From Lolium rigidum (taxonomy: Eukaryota > Streptophyta > Magnoliopsida > Poales > Poaceae), in NCBI RefSeq assembly GCF_022539505.1, contig NC_061510.1, forward strand, positions 264,377,687 to 264,441,686: 64,000 nt of DNA. Direction: 5' to 3'. The notes under the pieces are model-generated. The model was given only the letters and a program-made list of their open reading frames with translations, ran no database searches and had not been told where the DNA came from. Position 1 is the first letter of the stretch. Each line of letters starts with the position of its first letter. Below, piece by piece: positions 54,586 to 64,000 of this stretch. The position numbers and the translations under genes are program-made.

Positions 54586-55239
54586 ATGGACAACAATGAG
54601 CTTCTTATTCTATTTCCTGATTTAAAACATAGATTGTTTGATGCGAAAATTAAAAAACCTATGAAATCTTACTTGCATGCTGGTAGTAATATTAGTATGA
54701 ACGCTTTGAACACCATTGTTGATAATAATATAGAAAGTTCTAAGCTTGGGGAAGCTGGTTTTCATGATCTTTTTAGTCCCCCAAGCATTGAGGAGAAAAT
54801 TTTCTTTGATTATACTATGCCTCCTACACTTTATGAGAATAATAATGATAGCTACTTTGTTGAATTTGCTCCCACTACAACTAATAAAATTGATTATGCC
54901 TATGTGGAGAGTAATAATTGTATGCATGAGACTCATGATAAGAATGCTTTATGTGATAGTTATATTGTTGAGTTTGCTCATGATGCTACTGAAAGTTATT
55001 ATGAGAGAGGAAAATATGGTTGTAGAAATTTTCATGTTACTAAAATGCCTCTCTATGTGCTGAAATTTTTGAAGCTACACTTGTTTTATCTTCCTATGCT
55101 TGTCACTTTGCTCTTCATGAACTTGTTTATTTACAAGATTCCTATGCATAGGAAGCATGTTAGACTTAAATTTGTTTTGAATTTGCCTCTTGATGCTCTC
55201 TTTTGCTTCCAATACTATTTCTTGCAAGTGCATCATTAA
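54586..55239 (+). CDS. Retroelement-borne open frame of unknown function, 217 aa
   Basis: ATG at 54586 starts MDNNELLILFPDLKHRLFDA; the frame stops at 55239. The N-terminal half is conserved-looking and acidic, with SYLHAGSNISMNALNTIVDN and LGEAGFHDLFSPPSIEE. The middle repeats DSYFVEFAP and DSYIVEFAH, two related segments about 40 residues apart. The end is hydrophobic (LPMLVTLLFMNLFIY) and could be a membrane segment or the product of a frameshift. I recall very similar N-termini from many wheat retroelement copies, but no known function. It shares no residues with the frame at 11678-12322, although both occupy the same place in their elements. Confidence 0.55.
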   Translation: MDNNELLILFPDLKHRLFDAKIKKPMKSYLHAGSNISMNALNTIVDNNIESSKLGEAGFHDLFSPPSIEEKIFFDYTMPPTLYENNNDSYFVEFAPTTTNKIDYAYVESNNCMHETHDKNALCDSYIVEFAHDATESYYERGKYGCRNFHVTKMPLYVLKFLKLHLFYLPMLVTLLFMNLFIYKIPMHRKHVRLKFVLNLPLDALFCFQYYFLQVHH

Positions 55240-57807
55240 AACTGCTGAGCCCATCTTAATGGCTATAAAGAAAGAACTTCTTGGGAGATAACCCATGTGT
55301 TATTTTGCTACAGCACTTTGTTTTATATTTGTGTCTTGGAAGTTGTTTACTACTGTAGCAACCTCTCCTTATCTTAGTTTTATGTTTTGTTGTGCCAAGT
55401 AAAGTCTTTGATAGTAAAGTAAGTACTAGATTTGGATTACTGCGCAGTTACAGATTTCTTTGCTGTCACGAATCTGGGTCTACCTCCCTGTAGGTAGCTC
55501 AGAAAATTAAGCCAATTTACGTGCATGATCCTCAGATATGTACGCAACTTTCATTCAATTTGAGCATTTTCGTTTGAGCAAGTCTGGTGGCCTAATAAAA
55601 TCCATCTTTACGGACTGTTCTGTTTTGACAGATTCTGTCTTTTTATTTCGCATTGCCTCTTTTGCTATGTTGGATGAATTTCTTTGATCCATTAATGTCC
55701 AGTAGCTTTATGCAATGTCCAGAAGTGTTAAGAATGATTGTGTCACCTCTGAACATGTATATTTTATTATGCACTAACCCTCTAATGAGTTGTTTCGAGT
55801 TTGGTGTGGAGGAAGTTTTCAAGGATCAAGAGAGGAGTATGATGCAATATGATCAAGGAGAGTGAAAGCTCTAAGCTTGGGGATGCCCCGGTGGTTCACC
55901 CCTGCATATATTAAGAAGACTCAAGCGTCTAAGCTTGGGGATGCCCAAGGCATCCCCTTCTTCATCGACAACATTATCGAGGTTCCTCCCCGAAACTATA
56001 TTTTTATTCCGTCACATCTTATGTACTTTGCTTGGAGCGTCGGTTTGTTTTTGTTTTTTTGTTTTGTTTGAATAAAATGGATCCTAGCATTCACTTTATG
56101 GGAGAGAGACACGCTCCGCTGTAGCATATGGACAAATATTTCCTTAGGCTCTACTCATAGTATTCATGGCGAAGTTTCTTCTTCGTTAAATTGTTATATG
56201 GTTGGAATTGGAAAATGCTACATGTAGTAACTCTAAAATGTCTTGGATAATTTGATACTTGGCAATTGTTGTGCTCATGTTTAAGCTCTTGCATCATATA
56301 CTTTGCACCCATTAATGAAGAAATACTTAGAGCTTGCTAATTTGGTTTGCATATTTGGTTTCTCTAGAGTCTAGATAACATCTAGTATTGAGTTTTGAAC
56401 AACAAGGAAGACGGTATGGAGTCTTATAATGTTTACAATATGTCTTTTATGTGAGTTTTGCTGTACCGTTCATCCTTGTGTTTGTTTCAAATAACCTTGC
56501 TAGCCTAAACCTTGTATCGAGAGGGAATACTTCTCATGCATCCAAAATACTTGAGCCAACCACTATGCCATTTGTGTCCACCATACCCACCTACTACATG
56601 GTATTTATCCGCCATTCCAAAGTAAATTGCTTGAGTGCTACCTTTAAAATTCCATCATTCACCTTTGCAATATATAGCTCATGGGACAAATAGCTTAAAA
56701 ACTATTGTGGTATTGAATATGTACTTATGCACTTTATCTCTTATTAAGTTGCTTGTTGTGCGATAACCATGCTTACGGGGACGCCATCAACTATTCTTTG
56801 TTGAATATCATGTGAGTTGCTATGCATGTCCGTCTTGTCCGAAGTAAGAGAGATCTACCACCTTAATGGTTGGAGCATGCATATTGTTAGAGAAGAACAT
56901 TGGGCCGCTAACTAAAGCCATGAATCATGGTGGAAGTTTCAGTTTTGGACACATATCCTCAATCTCATATGAGAATAATAATTGTTGCCACATGCTTATG
57001 CATTAAAGAGGAGTCCATTATTTGTTGTCCATGTTGTCCCGGTATGGATGTCTAAGTTGAGAATAATCAAAAGCGAGAAATCCAAAATGCGAGCTTTCTC
57101 CTTAGACCTTTGTACGAGGCGGCATGGAGGTACCCCATTGTGGCACTTGGTCAAAACATGTGCATTGCAAAGATCCGGTAGTCCAAGTTAATTAGGACAA
57201 GGTGCGGGCACTATTAGTATACTATGCATGAGGCTTGCAACTTGTAAGATATAATGTACATAACTCATATGCTTTATTACTACCGTTGACAAAATTGTTT
57301 CATGTTTTCAAAATAAAAGCTCTAGCACAAATACAGCAATCGATGCTTTCCTCTTTGAAGGACCATTCTCTTTACTTTTATGTTGAGTCAGTTCACCTAT
57401 CTCTCTCCACCTCAAGAAGCAAACACTTGTGATTAACTGTGCATTGATTCCTACATATTTGCATATTGTATTTGTTATATTACTCTATGTTGACAATTAT
57501 CCATGAGATATACATGTTACAAGTTGAAAGCAACCGCTGAAACTTAATCTTCCTTTGTGTTGCTTCAATGCCTTTACTTTGATTTATTGCTTTATGAGTT
57601 AACTCTTATGCAAGACTTATTGATGCTTGTCTTGAAGTACTAATCATGAAAAGTCATTGCTTTATGATTCAGTTGTTTACTCATGTCATTACCATTGTTT
57701 TGATCGCTGCATTCATTACATATGTTTACAATATGATCAAGGTTATGATGGCATGTCACTTTAGAAATTATCTTTGTTATCGTTTTACCTGCTCGGGACG
57801 AGCAGAA
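55240..57807 (+). other. Long 3' non-coding region of the type A element
   Basis: Almost identical to 12370-14893, with about one difference per 40-60 bases by eye. It includes the internal purine-tract copies (55871-55887 and 55929-55945) and the conserved hairpin (55937-55957). No coding frame is supported. Confidence 0.7.
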
Positions 57808-57824
57808 CTAAGCTTGGGGATGCT
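57808..57824 (+). other. Polypurine tract of the type A element
   Basis: CTAAGCTTGGGGATGCT directly precedes the 3' LTR start TGATACG at 57825. Confidence 0.75.
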
Positions 57825-58984
57825 TGATACGTCTCCGACGTATCGATAATTTCTTATGTTCTATGCCATATTATTGATGATACCTACATGTTTTATGCAC
57901 ACTTTATGTCATATTCGTGCATTTTACGGAACTAACCTATTAACAAGATGCCGAAGTGCCGGTTCCGTTTTCTGCTGTTTTTGGTTTCAGAAATCCTAGT
58001 AACGAAATATTCTCGGAATTGGACGAAACGAAGACCCAGGTTCCTATTTTCACCGGAAGCATCCAGAACACCGGGGAAGGACCGGAGGGGGGGCACTGGG
58101 CCCCCAGACCATAGGCCGGCGCGGCCCGGGCCCTGGCCGCGCCGCCATATGGTGTGGCCACCCCTTCGACCCTCCTGCGCCGCCTCTTCGCCTATATAAA
58201 GCCTCCGTCGCGAAAACCCTGAGGCGAAGAACCACGATAGGGAAAACCTTCCAGAGCCGCCGCCATCGCGAAGCCAAGATGCGGGGGACAGGAGTCTCTG
58301 TTCCGGCACCCTGCCGGAGCGGGGAAGTGCCCCGGAAGGCTTCTCCATCGACACCGCTGCCATCTCCACCGCCATCTTCATCACCGCTGCTGCTCCCATG
58401 AGGAGGGAGTAGTTCTCCATCGAGGCTCGGGGCTGTACCGGTAGCTATGTGGTTCATCTCTCTCCTATGTGCTTCAATACAATAATCTCATGAGCTGCCT
58501 TACATGATTGAGATTCATATGATGATGCTTGTAATCTAGATGTCATTATGCTAGTCAAGTGAGTTTTACTTATGTGATCTCCCGGAGACTCCTTGTCCCA
58601 CGTGTGTAAAGGTGACAGTGTGTGCACCGTGTGGGTCTCTTAGGCTATATTTCACAGAATACTTATTCACTTGTTGAATGGCATAGTGAGGTGCTTATTT
58701 ATATCTCTTTATGATTGCAATGTGTTTGTATCACAATTTATCTATGTGCTACTCTAGAAATGTTATTAAAGTAGTTTTATTCCTCCTGCACGTGTGCAAA
58801 GGTGACAGTGTGTGCACCGTGTTAGTACTTGGTTTATGCTATGATCATGATCTCTTGTAGATTGCGAAGTTAACTATTGCTATGATAATATTGATGTGAT
58901 CTATTCCTCCTACATATGCATGAAGGTGACAGTGTGCATGCTATGTTAGTACTTGGTTTAGTCTTTTGATCTATCTTACACTAA
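57825..58984 (+). repeat. 3' LTR, type A, truncated by the assembly gap
   Basis: It aligns with the 5' LTR from 52706 to about 53865, with few differences, and then runs into Ns. The missing end would be about 550 bp. The GC inverted repeat is at 58113-58146 and TATA at about 58193. Confidence 0.88.
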
Positions 58985-59084
58985 NNNNNNNNNNNNNNNN
59001 NNNNNNNNNNNNNNNNNNNNNNNNNNNNNNNNNNNNNNNNNNNNNNNNNNNNNNNNNNNNNNNNNNNNNNNNNNNNNNNNNNNN
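58985..59084. other. Assembly gap, 100 Ns
   Basis: A placeholder of unknown true length. The sequences on its two sides belong to different elements, so the distance and even the join are not assured. Confidence 0.98.
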
Positions 59085-59119
59085 CACTTTATTATTGCCT
59101 CTTGGGCATATCTCCAACA
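59085..59119 (-). mobile_element. Terminus of an Angela/BARE-like Copia LTR, minus strand
   Basis: The reverse complement begins TGTTGGAGATATGCCCAAGA and GGCAATAATAAAGTG follows, the well-known LTR start of the BARE-1/WIS/Angela Copia family of Triticeae and relatives. Only 35 bp are visible; the rest is in or beyond the gap. Confidence 0.8.
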
Positions 59120-59638
59120 CATAGAGTGAATTCACGAGTTGAAGCCCTTCTTCGTCTTGCCAGAGCTAATGACATTGATTTTTGGGCACACGAAAGTCGA
59201 TGTCGATGTATTGTTCAGTTTCAGGATCGAGCCACCAAACTCGAGGATTCCTTGAATTCTGCAACAGTACATTGGCTATGGTGTATAATGCCATGTTTCC
59301 TCGGAACCCTCAGCCCGAAAATCTTACCGAACTCATGGACAAGTTCAAGGACGCGTAATATCCACGACTTTGTGAAGGCTCAGATGGTGGCGCTGGTGCC
59401 AAGTTTGCCTTGATTTGGTTGAAGATTTGCCACTCGGAGTTAGATCTTGACAAGGTTTTTGAGAGATTTCTTCTCAGGATGTCGAAGAGGAAAGTGAACA
59501 TTGACAAGTACAATGCGGTTGTATCTCCTGTCGCCTAAAAAATGATTGATGAGCTCCTCAAGGTGGACACCGCTTTCTTCAAGGAATATCGATACGACGA
59601 TTCGACACAGAATATACGCTCAATGTGTGAGGTTTAGA
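59120..59638 (+). pseudogene. Opposite-strand frame in the 3' region of the Tat element, decayed
   Basis: Plus-strand reading gives RVNSRVEALLRLARANDIDF, then after a frameshift MVYNAMFPRNPQPENLTELM, DKFKDA, then HDFVKAQMV, ALIWLKICHSELDLDKVFER, MSKRKVNIDKYNAVVSPVA, a stop, and KMIDELLKVDTAFFKEYRYD. The frames join into one protein-like sequence of about 165 residues with at least two frameshifts and one stop. It is antisense to gag-pol. Tat-lineage elements such as Grande are known to carry an extra antisense gene near the 3' LTR. The function is unknown to me. The first 18 bases of the apparent open frame belong to the Angela-like LTR. Confidence 0.5.
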
Positions 59639-59659
59639 CCAAGACGCGGAGTTGTATAT

Positions 59660-60102
59660 GTGTATTTGTCGTGTATGTTGTAAATTTATGCAAGACATAT
59701 ATGAAGTCAACGAGTCCACTTCCATTCCCACGGAACCAGAGGAATCCCGTGAATAAGGACTTCATATTCTGCTTCGTTATTTCATGCATTGGTAAAGGTC
59801 ATCCGCAATATATACTTCATCTTGTCACCCTGTGGTGAGACAAGTACCACGCCTGCTCCAGGTCCTTCCAATCTCTTGGATCCGTCGAAGTTCATATGCT
59901 AGGTACTCGATAAATCTGGGGGTCCCGTGTTTTGGAATTCCATCCACTCTGCAACGAAGTCCGACATAATTTGTGACTTGAGTGCCTTTATTTTTTTCAT
60001 ATGTGATGTACCGAGGGGAAAGCTCGATTCTCCAAAGCGAGACACGTCCTGTAGCTTATGGGTTGTTCAAGATGTTCGAGAGAGGCACCTCGTTGAATAC
60101 TA
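59660..60102 (-). pseudogene. RNase H segment of the Tat pol, broken
   Basis: Minus-strand reading across frames gives SDFVAEWMEFQNT, then MNFDGSKRLEGPGAGVVLVS, PQGDKMKYILRMTFTNA and NEAEYEVLIHG. The D-G-S and E-A-E-Y motifs are the catalytic core of the second RNase H typical of Tat elements. Stops and frameshifts interrupt it. It follows the RT segment directly. Confidence 0.65.
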
Positions 60103-61200
60103 TTATCGGGTGTGCCAAAAATAGTGTCTTAGCTTCCGTGCTGACATAAAAACTGTGTATGCCAACTTCTGATAGTGTGGGTAGCGCTGCTTGGATGGTG
60201 ATAGGAATTCACTGAGGAAATATATTGGGCGATGAACCCCATGAATTTTCCCTTCTTCTCGTTCTACCACGAGAATTGTGCTAACCACTTGAGGTGTGGA
60301 CGCAATGTATAACAGCAGAGGCTCTTTTTCTCGTGGTGCCACCAATAATGGTGTTGTCGAAATTGTATGCTTCAGATGCTCAAAAGCTTTGTATGCCTCC
60401 TCGTTCCACTCGAACTTTTCTCCTTGCTTGATGAGCGCGTAAAATGGCAGTGCTTTTTCTCCTAACCTTGCAACAAATCTGCTCAAAGCTGCGACTCGTC
60501 TAGTTAACTGTTGTATCCCTTTGAGATTGGTTGGTTTTCTCATCGTTAGGATAGATTGTATTTTCTCTGAATTGGCCTCGATTCCTCTAGCTGACACTAA
60601 GTATCCGAGGAGTTCTCCCGCAGGAACACCAAAGGAACATTTTGTCGGTTTCAACTTTAGACGGAACTTGTCGAGGTTGTCGAAGGTTTCCTTGAGGTCA
60701 TCAATGAGGGATGACCCTTGCTTTGTTGTGATGACCATATCGTCGATGTATACTTGGAAAAAAATTCCTATCTGCGTGGCTAGGCACTTATGCATCATCC
60801 TCTGGTATGTGGCTCCCGTGTTTTTTAACCCGAAAGGCATTGTTCTGTAGCAGAATACACCATAAAGGGTTATGAAAGCTGTTTTGACTTCATCTTCTTC
60901 TTTTAGGTGAATCTGATTGTAACCAGAATACACATCGAGGAAGGAAAGACATTCGCAACCTATCGTGGAATCGATAATTTGGTCGATCCTCGGGAGGAGA
61001 AAGTGATCCTTTGGACAATGTTTGTTGAGACACGTGAAATCGATGCACATGCGAAGGACTTTAGTGTTTTTCTTCAGGACCAGCACTGGGTCAGCGACCC
61101 ACGTGGCCTCGGTGTGTAGTTCTTTGATGAAACCCGCTTCTTTAAGTCGACGGATCTCAGATAGCATAGCTTTGCGTTTTGGCTCGGAGAATCGCCGCAA
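60103..61200 (-). pseudogene. Reverse transcriptase and first RNase H part of Tat-lineage pol
   Basis: A 365-codon uninterrupted stretch, open upstream of 61200 (the first codon there is TTG, not a start). It contains RT motifs in order: ADPVLVLKKN, RMCIDFTCLNKHCPKDHF, SFLDVYSGYNQIHL (domain A, catalytic D), FGLKNTGATYQRMM and VYIDDMVI (domain C, two catalytic D), then LGYLVSARGI and a connection or RNase H-like end (LLLYIASTPQVVS, RPIYFLSEFLS). The first RNase H lacks its usual acidic residues, as in Tat elements. Although this segment is open, the polyprotein as a whole is broken on both sides. It would have copied retroelement RNA in cytoplasmic particles. Confidence 0.85.
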
Positions 61201-61695
61201 AAGTTGTCGAATAGGCCTATATCTTGGATCTAAATTAAGTGGGTGCTCGGCAAGTTCCCTGGGTACTCATGGCATGTCAGCTAGGCACCATACGAAGATT
61301 TCCCAGTGCTCACGGAGGAACTCGACAAGCGCTCTTTCCTATGCGCTATCCAAGTTTGTCGCGATGGGTGTCATCTTTTTTGGATCTCTCGGGTGGATCT
61401 GCCCTTCCTTGGAATTCTTGGAGTTGTCGAAAGCTTGCTCCTACAAGGATCTACCTCCATCAGGTAACACATCGTAATTGGTGGTGATCTTGGATGCCTC
61501 GTACTCAGCCTGCATTCCAAATGTTTCAGAAAGCTTGTGGAAATCTTTGTCGCACTTATCTGCCAAGGCAAAACTTTCTTTGACTGTTATTGGGCCCTTA
61601 GATCCAGGGATTCTCCATAGCAGGTATGTGTAGTGTAGCATAGCCATGAATCTGGCATATGCGGGTCATCCCAAGAGGGTGTGATACTGCGACGG
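61201..61695 (-). pseudogene. Region between protease and RT of the Tat pol
   Basis: Minus-strand frames give YRPIRQLLRRFSEPKRKA directly before the RT. Further upstream are MAMLHYTYLLWRIPG, ITVKESFALADKCDKDFHKL and SETFGMQAEYEASKITTNYD. These fit the linker of Tat polyproteins. Two frameshifts or stops lie near 61240-61440. Confidence 0.6.
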
Positions 61696-62193
61696 CTAGT
61701 AGATGACTTCGAACTCTAGCTTCTCCTTCCTGAAATTTTCTCGTGTCCCAAACTGCATGTCGAGTGCAATCTTGCCCCAAGGATAATTTGGTTTCTCGGG
61801 TGCAATGCCGTGAAAACGCGTGTCTGTTGGTGTCAAGTTTGCTAGAGAGATGTTCATCTTCCACAATGTGTCTGCGTATATGAGATTTAGACTGCTTCCT
61901 CCATCTATGAATATTCGGGAGACATCATATCCCTCAATGACTGCTGGTAGTACCATGGCTGAGTGTCCTGGCCATGGGACCTGAGGTGGATGATCCTCTC
62001 GTGTGAATCCTATTGGCTGGCCCGACCAATTGAGGTACTCGATAGTTGGTGGAGGTGATGTTACTACCATGTACACATGTCGAGATATTAGCTTCTGCAA
62101 CCTACTCGAAGGTCTGCCCTTCTGTATCATCGATACTGTTCCTCTTGTACTTGTGAAGTCGTCATTGTTGCTTGGAGCTGCCGCAATTTGCAA
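61696..62193 (-). pseudogene. Aspartic protease segment of the Tat polyprotein
   Basis: The motif FIDGGSSLNLIYADTLWKM is the retroviral-type protease active site (D-G-G-S-S replaces the usual D-T/S-G-S, as is common in the Tat lineage). The preceding VPWPGHSAMVLPAVIEGYDV and following FHGIAPEKPNYPWGKIALD support it. There is no ATG; the first codon of the open stretch is TTG, so it is part of a longer polyprotein broken upstream. Confidence 0.75.
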
Positions 62194-63099
62194 CTAATAC
62201 TGGTTCGCACTAGTAATTGCGGGTGGTGGTGGCAGAGGTACATCAACTTCGCTCCTTGGCCCTTGCACATACCCCCTATTTGCTGGTTCCACGTTTGTGC
62301 TCTCCGTGTATCTTCGCAAAGCTTGGAAAGTTTGGCAGTCCTTCTGAAGATGTCCCGATGGTCTCCTTCCATCATTGTCAACGTAAAAATGCATCTGGCA
62401 CGGCCCATTCAGCGGATCTTCGGGTGACATACTGTATGGCCTTGGAAATCTCGGCCGATTATTTTGTCTGCTGGAACTCGGTGCTTCTTTGTGATCATTG
62501 CATTGATCACTGCACCTTTGGTAATCATCACGATGATTTCCTCCACTGTTTCCTCAGAAGCCAGCCGCTATTTGGCTGGGATCGTCTTAATCCGTGAAGT
62601 TGCGAAAACGTCGTCTGTTTTGGTTGTTGTTTCATTACGATCTTCTTCGGGTGACCTATACCATTTGTTATGAATAGCATCTTCTCCATCAGCCTAGCGA
62701 TTCGCTATTTCCATGAGGTCTGCTATTGTCCTGGGGTTGGACCTCCCCAACTCTTCAACTAAGTCTCTTCTTCGGATTCCTGCAACAAACGCGTCGATTG
62801 CTCTTTTATCAGACACATGCTCACCCGAGTTTATTATGATGCTCCACCGCTGAATGTACATCCTCATTGATTCATCTAGCTTCCGCTGCAAGTCCTTAGT
62901 TGCTCTATCGATGCTGGTTTCTTGCAAGTAGAACGGAATTTCCTCACAAACAAGTCCTTGAAAGTTTCCTAGCTATCGATGGATCCTTCCGGCAGCTTCT
63001 TCATCCAGGATCTTGCGGCTCCACTGAGGTGGACTTGAATGCTCTGCATAGCTGTTGTTCTGGTTCCGCCCATCAACTTCACTGTCTCCAGATTATTGA
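62194..63099 (-). pseudogene. Gag C-terminal part with a knuckle-like motif, in several frames
   Basis: Minus-strand pieces: ETVKLMGGTRTTAMQSIQVH and LSGAARSWMKKLPEGSIDS (62969-63099), then RKLDESMRMYIQRWSIIINS and KRAIDAFVAGIRRRDLVEEL (62694-62927), both typical of the retrotransposon gag domain. Near 62330-62430 a C-x2-H and H-x4-C arrangement (GPCQMHFYV, GHLQKDCQTF) resembles the atypical knuckle of Tat gag. Frames change at least three times. Confidence 0.7.
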
Positions 63100-63885
63100 T
63101 TAACCAATCCTCTGGATCTTGCAGCCCGTCGACCTTTTTATAGTTGTCAGGTAACTTAAAGCTAGTAGGCACTCGAGTTTTGCGAACCCGTCGGGTAAAG
63201 CAAGGGAGTCCGCACAAGTCCTCATCACTATCTTCTGGTGTATATCGATGTTCACGTGTTCTGTTTTCACGACTCCTTTCCTCACGTCATCGGTCGACTC
63301 GAGCTTGAGCCACCGTGTTTTTGCGTCACCTTCTCTTGGAGCATCTCGCGCCACCACCACAGTGGGTCGGGGACTATTTTTCCTTGGACTATTCTTGTGT
63401 GTAGCACTTTCGGGTTGTGGTGCGACTTCTCTTCCTGCTATCGATGCGCCCATAATGCCGACTCCTGCCATAGCCATCTGGTACTGCGATGACCTGGGAT
63501 CTCCCTGAGGTGGTTTGGATGCCATTAGGAATGCATGTGTCACCATATATCCTGCCTCTGGTGTTTTCGGGATAATATGCCCTCTCGTGTATATTGACAT
63601 AAAGGACATGTCGAGGTCTTGAATCAGGTTTTCTTGATCTTGCTCGAGTATTCCTGCCAGTCGAGATCTTGCTTGTGTGCGGGCGTCCCTGTGACTATCT
63701 CTTGAAGTCCTTGATTGTCGGCTCAGGTTGGCCCTGCGCTCGCTTGATGCATCAGCTGCAACTTTTCTTTTGTCAAGTTCTTGTTGCATCTTTTCTAAAT
63801 CACGTCTGGAGCGAGCGAGCATGTACTGATATGCTTGTAGTGCTTGTGGCGTGGCCTGTGTGGTCATTGGCTCCGCGCCACTCAT
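63100..63885 (-). pseudogene. Gag N-terminal part of the Tat element, 261 codons then frameshift
   Basis: ATG at 63885 starts MSGAEPMTTQATPQALQAYQ; a charged helical region follows (SRRDLEKMQQELDKRKVAAD). A linker rich in R, S and P comes next. Near 63217 the reading shifts: the expected gag core (VRKTRVPTSFKLPDNYKKVD) continues in another frame. After that point this open stretch is out of frame and not real. No gene in the Tat element is intact. Confidence 0.7.
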
Positions 63886-64000
63886 GGCTCTTGCGGCTAT
63901 GTCCCACGCCTCCTGAGGTAGCTGTAATTTTTCTCGCGGCGCAGTTCCGATGTACTTGTTGCCAGTTCGGCGCGTGAGATCTGCGAGATCGACGTAGGGG
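63886..64000 (-). other. Leader side of the Tat element, no gene recognised
   Basis: The 115 bases upstream of the gag start contain no open frame of note. The LTR and primer-binding site should lie further right, outside the window. Confidence 0.4.

Larger units (their letters stand above)
52706..58984 (+). mobile_element. Non-autonomous LTR retrotransposon, type A LTRs (3' end lost in a gap)
   Basis: The 5' LTR is 52706-54421, the primer-binding site 54433-54450, an open frame 54586-55239, a purine tract 57808-57824 and the 3' LTR 57825 onward until the Ns at 58985. The left target site is CGGAC (52701-52705); the right one is not visible. There is no gag, protease, RT or integrase. The 3' non-coding region is nearly identical to that of the type B element at 9761-16592 although the LTRs and 5' frames differ. 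Confidence 0.88.
59120..64000 (-). mobile_element. Decayed Tat-lineage Ty3/Gypsy retrotransposon, minus strand (incomplete)
   Basis: From right to left on the minus strand: gag (from 63885), zinc-knuckle-like segment, protease, RT, RNase H. The RT motif LNKHCPKDHFLLPRIDQIID and the presence of two RNase H-like parts fit the Tat lineage (RIRE2/Grande/Retand group). A frame on the opposite strand lies at the 3' side. Both LTRs are outside the view: the 5' LTR lies right of 64000, and the 3' side is interrupted by an Angela-like LTR and the gap. Several frameshifts and stops show that it is inactive. Confidence 0.8.

Noticed and set aside
61022..61477. Plus-strand frames over the RT and protease region
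   Set aside because: They are shadows of the minus-strand pol frame; the real motifs (SFLDVYSGYNQ, VYIDDM) are on the minus strand.

Overview
The window is repeat-dominated nuclear DNA of a grass, almost certainly a Pooideae species (Triticeae such as wheat, barley, rye or Aegilops, or a close relative such as oat). The grounds are large Ty3/Gypsy-type LTR retrotransposons nested in one another, an Angela/BARE-type LTR terminus, Stowaway MITEs, a CACTA element with a subterminal tandem array, poly(A)-tailed tRNA-type SINEs and a MATH-BTB gene cluster of the kind expanded in grasses. All family names come from memory of motifs; no database search was run. I recognise only one probably intact host gene.

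Layout. 1-25,625: one non-autonomous long-LTR retrotransposon of LARD type. Its two LTRs (about 6.5 kb each once insertions are removed) flank about 2.9 kb of non-coding interior. It has been hit by a solo LTR (5,244-6,933), a complete element with LTRs of 'type B' (9,761-16,592), a minus-strand element broken by an assembly gap (17,345-19,365) and a Stowaway MITE (22,498-22,579). The LARD itself sits in an older Gypsy-like element whose 3' part and 3' LTR remain at 25,626-29,089. 29,090-39,200: low-copy-looking DNA with a frameshifted repeat-associated gene, a fold-back element, a decayed coiled-coil reading frame, two SINEs with clear target-site duplications, a CACTA end, and a decayed Myb/SANT-like transposon gene interrupted by a hAT element. 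39,200-43,036: three tandem MATH-BTB copies; only the middle one (40,411-41,499, minus) is intact. 43,250-47,108: MITEs and a minus-strand LTR. 47,109 to about 52,700: a CACTA element with a 106-bp array, carrying a minus-strand solo LTR. 52,706-58,984: a second non-autonomous LTR element ('type A') cut by an assembly gap. 59,085-64,000: a short Angela/BARE-like LTR end, then a decayed Tat-lineage Gypsy element on the minus strand (gag, protease, RT, RNase H) with a decayed open frame on the opposite strand at its 3' side.

How the parts work together. The type A and type B elements have LTRs, a tRNA-Asp-type primer-binding site and a polypurine tract, but no polymerase; they would have to be copied by proteins supplied in trans. 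Their 5' open frames are unrelated while their long 3' non-coding regions are nearly the same, so the mobile unit appears modular. The most unusual observation is that the type B copy at 9,761-16,592 has an LTR that grew by about 84 bp: it now contains a former primer-binding site plus leader, and target-site duplications show that this longer form integrated. Fossil primer sites inside the other LTRs suggest the process has repeated.
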